This document shows, piece after piece, positions 6,179 to 7,269 of a stretch of DNA of 7,269 nt (the stretch's first letter is position 1; each line of letters opens with the position of its first letter). The stretch covers positions 1 to 7,269 of the forward strand of contig CANNNN010000127.1 of NCBI GenBank assembly GCA_947506075.1, in the 5' to 3' direction. The DNA comes from Methylococcaceae bacterium (GTDB lineage Bacteria; Pseudomonadota; Gammaproteobacteria; Methylococcales; Methylomonadaceae). Under the pieces are notes generated by a model. It worked only from the letters and a program-made list of their open reading frames with translations, did not search any database and was not told the origin of the DNA. Position numbers and translations under genes: made by a program.

Positions 6179-7269
6179 ATGAATATACATGAGTATCAGG
6201 CCAAACAGTTGTTTTTGCATTATGCGATACCTGTGCCTGAAGGTAAGCAGGCGACAAGTCCTGAAAGCGCAGAACAGATTGCTCAAGAACTGGGCGGTGA
6301 CGGTTGGGTGGTTAAAGCCCAGGTTCATGCAGGCGGTCGCGGCAAAGTCGGCGGCGTAAAGCTGGCAAAGACGCTGACTGAAGTGGCCGAGTTTAGCCGG
6401 GAGATGCTTGGCAAGCGTCTGGTGACCAACCAGACCGGAGCCGAAGGCTTGCCGATTAATTCGCTATTGATAGAAAAAATCTATCCGATCAAACGCGAAT
6501 TATATCTGAGCGTACTGGTCGATAGAGGTACTGAGCGCATTATTTTTATCGCCTCGGCAGCCGGCGGCATGGATATAGAAACCGTTGCGCACGAAACTCC
6601 GGAACAGATTATCTCGGTGCCGGTCCATCCTGCCGCAGGCTTGCAAGGCTATCAATGCCGAAAAGTCGCTTATGCCTTGGGCCTTAAAGGTTCACAGATC
6701 AAGGCTTTGGGGGGAATTATGCAGGGCTTGTACGACTTGTTTCTGGACAAGGACGCGAGCCAGATTGAAATCAATCCGTTGATAGAAACTTGCAGCGGCG
6801 AATTGATGGCGCTGGATGCGAAGATCAATTTCGATGATAACGCGGTGGCTGCGCATCCCGATATAAAGGAGATGAAGGACCCCGAACAGGAAGATGAAAA
6901 AGAAAACAAGGCCGAGCAATTCGGGCTGAATTACATCACGCTGGACGGCAATATCGGCTGCATGGTCAATGGTGCGGGTCTGGCGATGGCGACCATGGAT
7001 CTGGTCAAACTGAAAGGCGGGCAACCGGCCAATTTTCTTGATGTCGGCGGTGGCACCAGTATTGAAAAAGTCTGCGAAGCGTTTAAGCTGATCCTGTCGG
7101 ATCACAGTGTCAAGGCGGTCTTGGTGAATATTTTCGGCGGCATCGTGCAGTGCGACATTATCGCGGCTGGCATTTTGGCCGCGATTGAACAGGTTCATGT
7201 GACGGTACCGGTGGTGGTACGCCTGGAAGGCACCAATGCCGAACAGGGTCGGGCCTTGCTGAGCAATAC
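6179..7269 (+). CDS. sucC: Succinyl-CoA synthetase (ADP-forming) subunit beta, 3' end cut off
   Basis: This TCA-cycle enzyme subunit pairs with SucD to interconvert succinyl-CoA and succinate with ATP formation in the cytoplasm. Seen: 363 codons of an open frame with no stop before the window edge; the family is about 388 aa, so roughly 25 residues are missing. It begins MNIHEYQAKQLF and has an ATP-grasp domain with Lys46, the loop GRGKVGG (53-59), Glu197 and metal ligands Asn199 (EINPL) and Asp213 (ALDAK), all at the E. coli positions. The CoA-ligase domain has LDGNIGCMVNGAGLAMATMD and NFLDVGGG. Odd: the conserved loop NIFGGIVRCD reads GGIVQCD, with Gln324 in place of Arg. The related malate-CoA ligase MtkA of methylotrophs is the main alternative; the GGIV form of this loop and the N-terminus favour SucC. 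sucD should follow just outside the window. Confidence 0.93.
   Translation, partial: MNIHEYQAKQLFLHYAIPVPEGKQATSPESAEQIAQELGGDGWVVKAQVHAGGRGKVGGVKLAKTLTEVAEFSREMLGKRLVTNQTGAEGLPINSLLIEKIYPIKRELYLSVLVDRGTERIIFIASAAGGMDIETVAHETPEQIISVPVHPAAGLQGYQCRKVAYALGLKGSQIKALGGIMQGLYDLFLDKDASQIEINPLIETCSGELMALDAKINFDDNAVAAHPDIKEMKDPEQEDEKENKAEQFGLNYITLDGNIGCMVNGAGLAMATMDLVKLKGGQPANFLDVGGGTSIEKVCEAFKLILSDHSVKAVLVNIFGGIVQCDIIAAGILAAIEQVHVTVPVVVRLEGTNAEQGRALLSN

Noticed and set aside
5876..6328. 150-aa minus-strand open frame covering the pilS start, the intergenic region and the sucC start
   Set aside because: It overlaps the real N-termini of both genes in the wrong frames and shows no domain.
6692..7198. 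168-aa open frame on the minus strand inside sucC
   Set aside because: It is fully antisense to an intact, strongly conserved sucC and its translation resembles no family I know; it follows from the codon use of sucC.
1..7269. CRISPR array, tRNA, insertion sequence, prophage or defence system
   Set aside because: No spaced direct repeats, cloverleaf, transposase, integrase or defence domains were seen; every large open region is explained by a housekeeping gene.

Overview
The window looks like chromosomal DNA of a gammaproteobacterium. The gene order (coiled-coil gene)-zapA-6S RNA, divergent from ygfB-pepP-ubiH, is the classic gammaproteobacterial block, and the PilS/PilR pair resembles the Pseudomonas proteins closely. 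Moderate GC and long intact genes on both strands are consistent with this. A methanotroph or related environmental lineage (Methylococcales-like) is my guess from overall flavour only; nothing in the window proves it.

Layout, left to right. Positions 1-2112 hold a leftward cluster: ygfB (UPF0149), pepP (Xaa-Pro aminopeptidase II) and the first 73 codons of ubiH (ubiquinone biosynthesis monooxygenase), which runs off the left edge. pepP and ubiH share one base at their stop/start junction. An AT-rich divergent intergenic region (about 2113-2264) separates this from a rightward block. That block has a 73-aa coiled-coil protein (TIGR02449-like), zapA overlapping it by 4 nt, and a 6S RNA gene (ssrS, about 2801-2985) right after zapA. 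The 6S RNA is convergent with the leftward pilS-pilR operon (3056-6024), a two-component system for type IV pili whose genes overlap by 4 nt. Divergent from pilS, after about 150 bp carrying a perfect 8-bp dyad, begins sucC (6179 to the right edge), the beta subunit of succinyl-CoA synthetase, cut about 25 residues before its usual end.

How the parts work together. The coiled-coil protein and ZapA probably form a Z-ring stabilising module. 6S RNA regulates the sigma-70 RNA polymerase holoenzyme in stationary phase. PilS/PilR would drive sigma-54-dependent pilin transcription. UbiH and SucC serve respiration and the TCA cycle. This is essentially a housekeeping region and I see no new defence, mobile or biosynthetic system. 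The points worth a second look are small: a 7-nt-periodic repeat between ygfB and pepP, the dyads in the intergenic regions, an Arg-to-Gln change in a conserved SucC loop, and the pilSR operon sitting where ygfA often follows 6S RNA.
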